Shown here: piece after piece, positions 7,356-8,844 of the stretch
How the letters are laid out: each line of letters starts with the position of its first letter
How positions within the stretch are numbered: the first letter of the stretch is position 1
Origin: Fidelibacterota bacterium
GTDB lineage: Bacteria > Fidelibacterota > Marinisomatia > Marinisomatales > TCS55
NCBI GenBank assembly: GCA_002713455.1
Contig: PASX01000053.1
Coordinates: forward strand, 7,681-16,524
Direction: 5' to 3'
Length of the DNA: 8,844 bases
Notes under the pieces: generated by a model
Databases searched by the model: none
Told to the model about the DNA's origin: nothing
The model's input: only the letters and a program-made list of their open reading frames with translations
Position numbers and translations under genes: made by a program

Positions 7356-8782
7356 TTCTTTTTTGTAAATAGACTTACAACAACTAAAGATAAAATTGAT
7401 AGGGTTATGGCTGGGAAAACTTCATCCATATTATTATAAATATCTGAAGGAACGATTTTTTGGACAAAAGATGCTTCTTTCCATAATAATGTAACTACAA
7501 CACCCGTTGTTATTGATGCGATAGAGCCTAGCTTAGTTGCACCTTTCCAAAATAAAGCAGCAACCAAGCTTGGTGTAATAGAAGCCCCATAAATAGTATA
7601 TGCATATAGTGCTCTTTCAAAGAAACCTTCTGAACGAGCGAAGCCTAATGAAACAAAATAGGCTAGTATACCTAATATCAAAACCAATATACGACTATAT
7701 AATACAATCTTTTTTTCATCTGCCTTTGGGTTTATATAATTTAAATAAATATCTCGCATTAGAGTTGTCGCTGGTACAAGGAGAAAGCTATCTGCAGTTG
7801 AAATAATAATTCCAACGATAGTTGTCATCATTATCGCACCAATAAATGTTGGTAAAAATTCATGAGATGCGTAAATCAATACATACTTACCTACTTCTGC
7901 ATCAGGTATCATACTAGATGATATCCACGCGGCAATAATAATCATCAATTCGGCTATAGCAACAGCAAAGATTAATACTTTAGTTGCATATTTTGCACCT
8001 TCTGCAGATTTACTAGCAAAAAACCTTTGATACATATTTGCATCACCCATTATCAATAGAAAGGGAGGTAGACAAAAGTTGATTATATCTAATGTTGAAT
8101 ACACACCCCAAAATTTCATATGATCTGATTTACCCATCAGATCAAAAGAGGCTTCCATTCCAGAGAATCCTCCTGCTTCAACAAAAAAGATTGGGATAGC
8201 TATTAAAAAAGAAAATAATATTATTATCCCATTGGCAACATCTGTGTAAGCAACACTGACAAGTCCTGCTAAAACAGTATATGATATAATAAATATTGCT
8301 GCAATAATCGTACCTGTTTCAACAGAAATCAATGATTGTCCTAAATCGTTTTTTAGGACAGTATGAAGTACTGCACCTCCTGCATTATACTGATAACTAA
8401 CAATTACTAAATAAGCAATCACTAGTGCAATTACAGAAAGTACCCTAGAACCCTGGCCAAATCTTTCGCCTAAAATTTCTGGAACAGTAAATTTTTCAAA
8501 TTTTCTTACTTTTCCTGCAATTTGAGTTAAAATGATAATACCCAAGATGCTTCCAAATGGCAAAATCAAAGCTGCCATGCCAGTTTCATAAGTTTTCCCG
8601 GCATTCCCTAGGATAGAACCTGTACCCATCCAGGTTGCAAGCATGGTACCAACTAAAACCCATGGAGATAACGATCGACCTGCAATAGAAAAGTCAGCCT
8701 GGGTTTTAATTTTGTTAGATTTATAAACCCCAATACCTATAAGAGTAAATAAATATACTAGTATAACTGCGAAATGAATCAT
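7352..8782 (-). CDS. Sodium:solute symporter (SSS family)
   Basis: A 476-residue, very hydrophobic inner-membrane transporter of the SSS family (PutP, PanF, SGLT relatives), which uses the sodium gradient to import a solute. Family hallmarks: ADFSIAGRSLSPW (29-41) before TM2, the TM2 stretch GTMLATWMGTGSILG (45-59), GLVSVAYTDVANG (173-185), GDANMYQRFFASKSAEGAK (246-264), and IIISTADSFLL (325-335). In the last, Ser328 and Thr329 align with the PutP Ser340/Thr341 sodium-site residues, as I recall them. About 13 hydrophobic segments fit the normal topology and the length is typical. The substrate cannot be told from sequence alone; amino acids, sugars, pantothenate and others are possible. ATG at 8782 puts the first TM helix directly at the N-terminus, as usual. 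Its TAG stop overlaps the convergent GNAT stop by four bases. Confidence 0.94.
   Translation of the reverse strand: MIHFAVILVYLFTLIGIGVYKSNKIKTQADFSIAGRSLSPWVLVGTMLATWMGTGSILGNAGKTYETGMAALILPFGSILGIIILTQIAGKVRKFEKFTVPEILGERFGQGSRVLSVIALVIAYLVIVSYQYNAGGAVLHTVLKNDLGQSLISVETGTIIAAIFIISYTVLAGLVSVAYTDVANGIIILFSFLIAIPIFFVEAGGFSGMEASFDLMGKSDHMKFWGVYSTLDIINFCLPPFLLIMGDANMYQRFFASKSAEGAKYATKVLIFAVAIAELMIIIAAWISSSMIPDAEVGKYVLIYASHEFLPTFIGAIMMTTIVGIIISTADSFLLVPATTLMRDIYLNYINPKADEKKIVLYSRILVLILGILAYFVSLGFARSEGFFERALYAYTIYGASITPSLVAALFWKGATKLGSIASITTGVVVTLLWKEASFVQKIVPSDIYNNMDEVFPAITLSILSLVVVSLFTKKN
8337..8360. repeat. Perfect 9-bp inverted repeat inside the symporter gene
   Basis: Arms TGTCCTAAA (8337-8345) and TTTAGGACA (8352-8360) are exact reverse complements around a 6-nt loop. 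They fall within codons for about residues 141-149 of the symporter. One such hairpin in a window of this size and base composition could easily arise by chance. Confidence 0.5.
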
Positions 8783-8844
8783 AATATGCTTCTATGTTGG
8801 TTAAAACATAACATTTAAATTAATTTTAGACATGCAATTTCCAA
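8783..8844 (-). other. Upstream region of the symporter gene, no firm signals
   Basis: These 62 AT-rich bases precede the symporter start. All three minus-strand frames meet a stop within them, so any neighbouring gene lies mostly outside the window. A loose GAAG lies before the ATG. A TGTTATGTT stretch resembles a weak extended -10, but I cannot pair it with a -35 box. Confidence 0.35.

Noticed and set aside
7600..7806. Open frame on the plus strand inside the symporter gene
   Set aside because: Antisense to conserved transmembrane coding sequence; hydrophobic look is a by-product of the other strand.
8801..8833. Ten-codon minus-strand frame upstream of the symporter, possible leader peptide
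   Set aside because: Too short, no ribosome site, no regulatory codon run, and no attenuator-like hairpins near it.

Overview
This is an AT-rich bacterial window with densely packed genes. Two predicted lipoproteins, a DsbD-type membrane reductase and a secreted peptidase indicate a Gram-negative cell envelope. The style of the DsbD, the M1 peptidase (apparently continuing into an outer-membrane-type C-terminal part) and the Lys-Asp residues just after both lipoprotein cysteines suggest the Bacteroidota/Marinimicrobia (FCB) side of the tree. That placement is an inference from protein style, not a proof.

Layout. Positions 1-6656 are one run of six genes on the minus strand, read from high to low coordinates: pyrF, pyrE, a cyclophilin-type peptidyl-prolyl isomerase lipoprotein, dsbD, a TlpA-like thioredoxin lipoprotein, and an M1 metallopeptidase cut by the left window edge. 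Junctions are very tight: TGATG between pyrF and pyrE, a 4-base TTGA overlap between pyrE and the isomerase, 33 nt before dsbD, none between dsbD and the thioredoxin gene, 30 nt before the peptidase. This looks like a single operon. An 84-bp divergent spacer separates it from a plus-strand GNAT acetyltransferase (6741-7355). That gene converges on, and overlaps by 4 bp, a minus-strand sodium:solute symporter (7352-8782). The last 62 bases lie upstream of the symporter.

How the genes may work together. PyrE and PyrF make UMP from orotate. The other four operon genes act at or outside the inner membrane. DsbD would pass electrons from cytoplasmic thioredoxin across the membrane, the abutting TlpA-like lipoprotein is a natural recipient, the cyclophilin would help exported proteins fold, and the M1 enzyme would cleave exported or environmental peptides. 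So the operon joins the end of pyrimidine synthesis to an envelope folding, redox and proteolysis set.

I see no mobile element, CRISPR array, tRNA, rRNA or clear defence system. The most noteworthy points are the M1 peptidase with a probable C-terminal outer-membrane barrel extension, the mixed operon, the well-supported TTG start of the isomerase, and a DsbD lacking the usual proline after its second membrane cysteine. Most of the window is ordinary core gene content.
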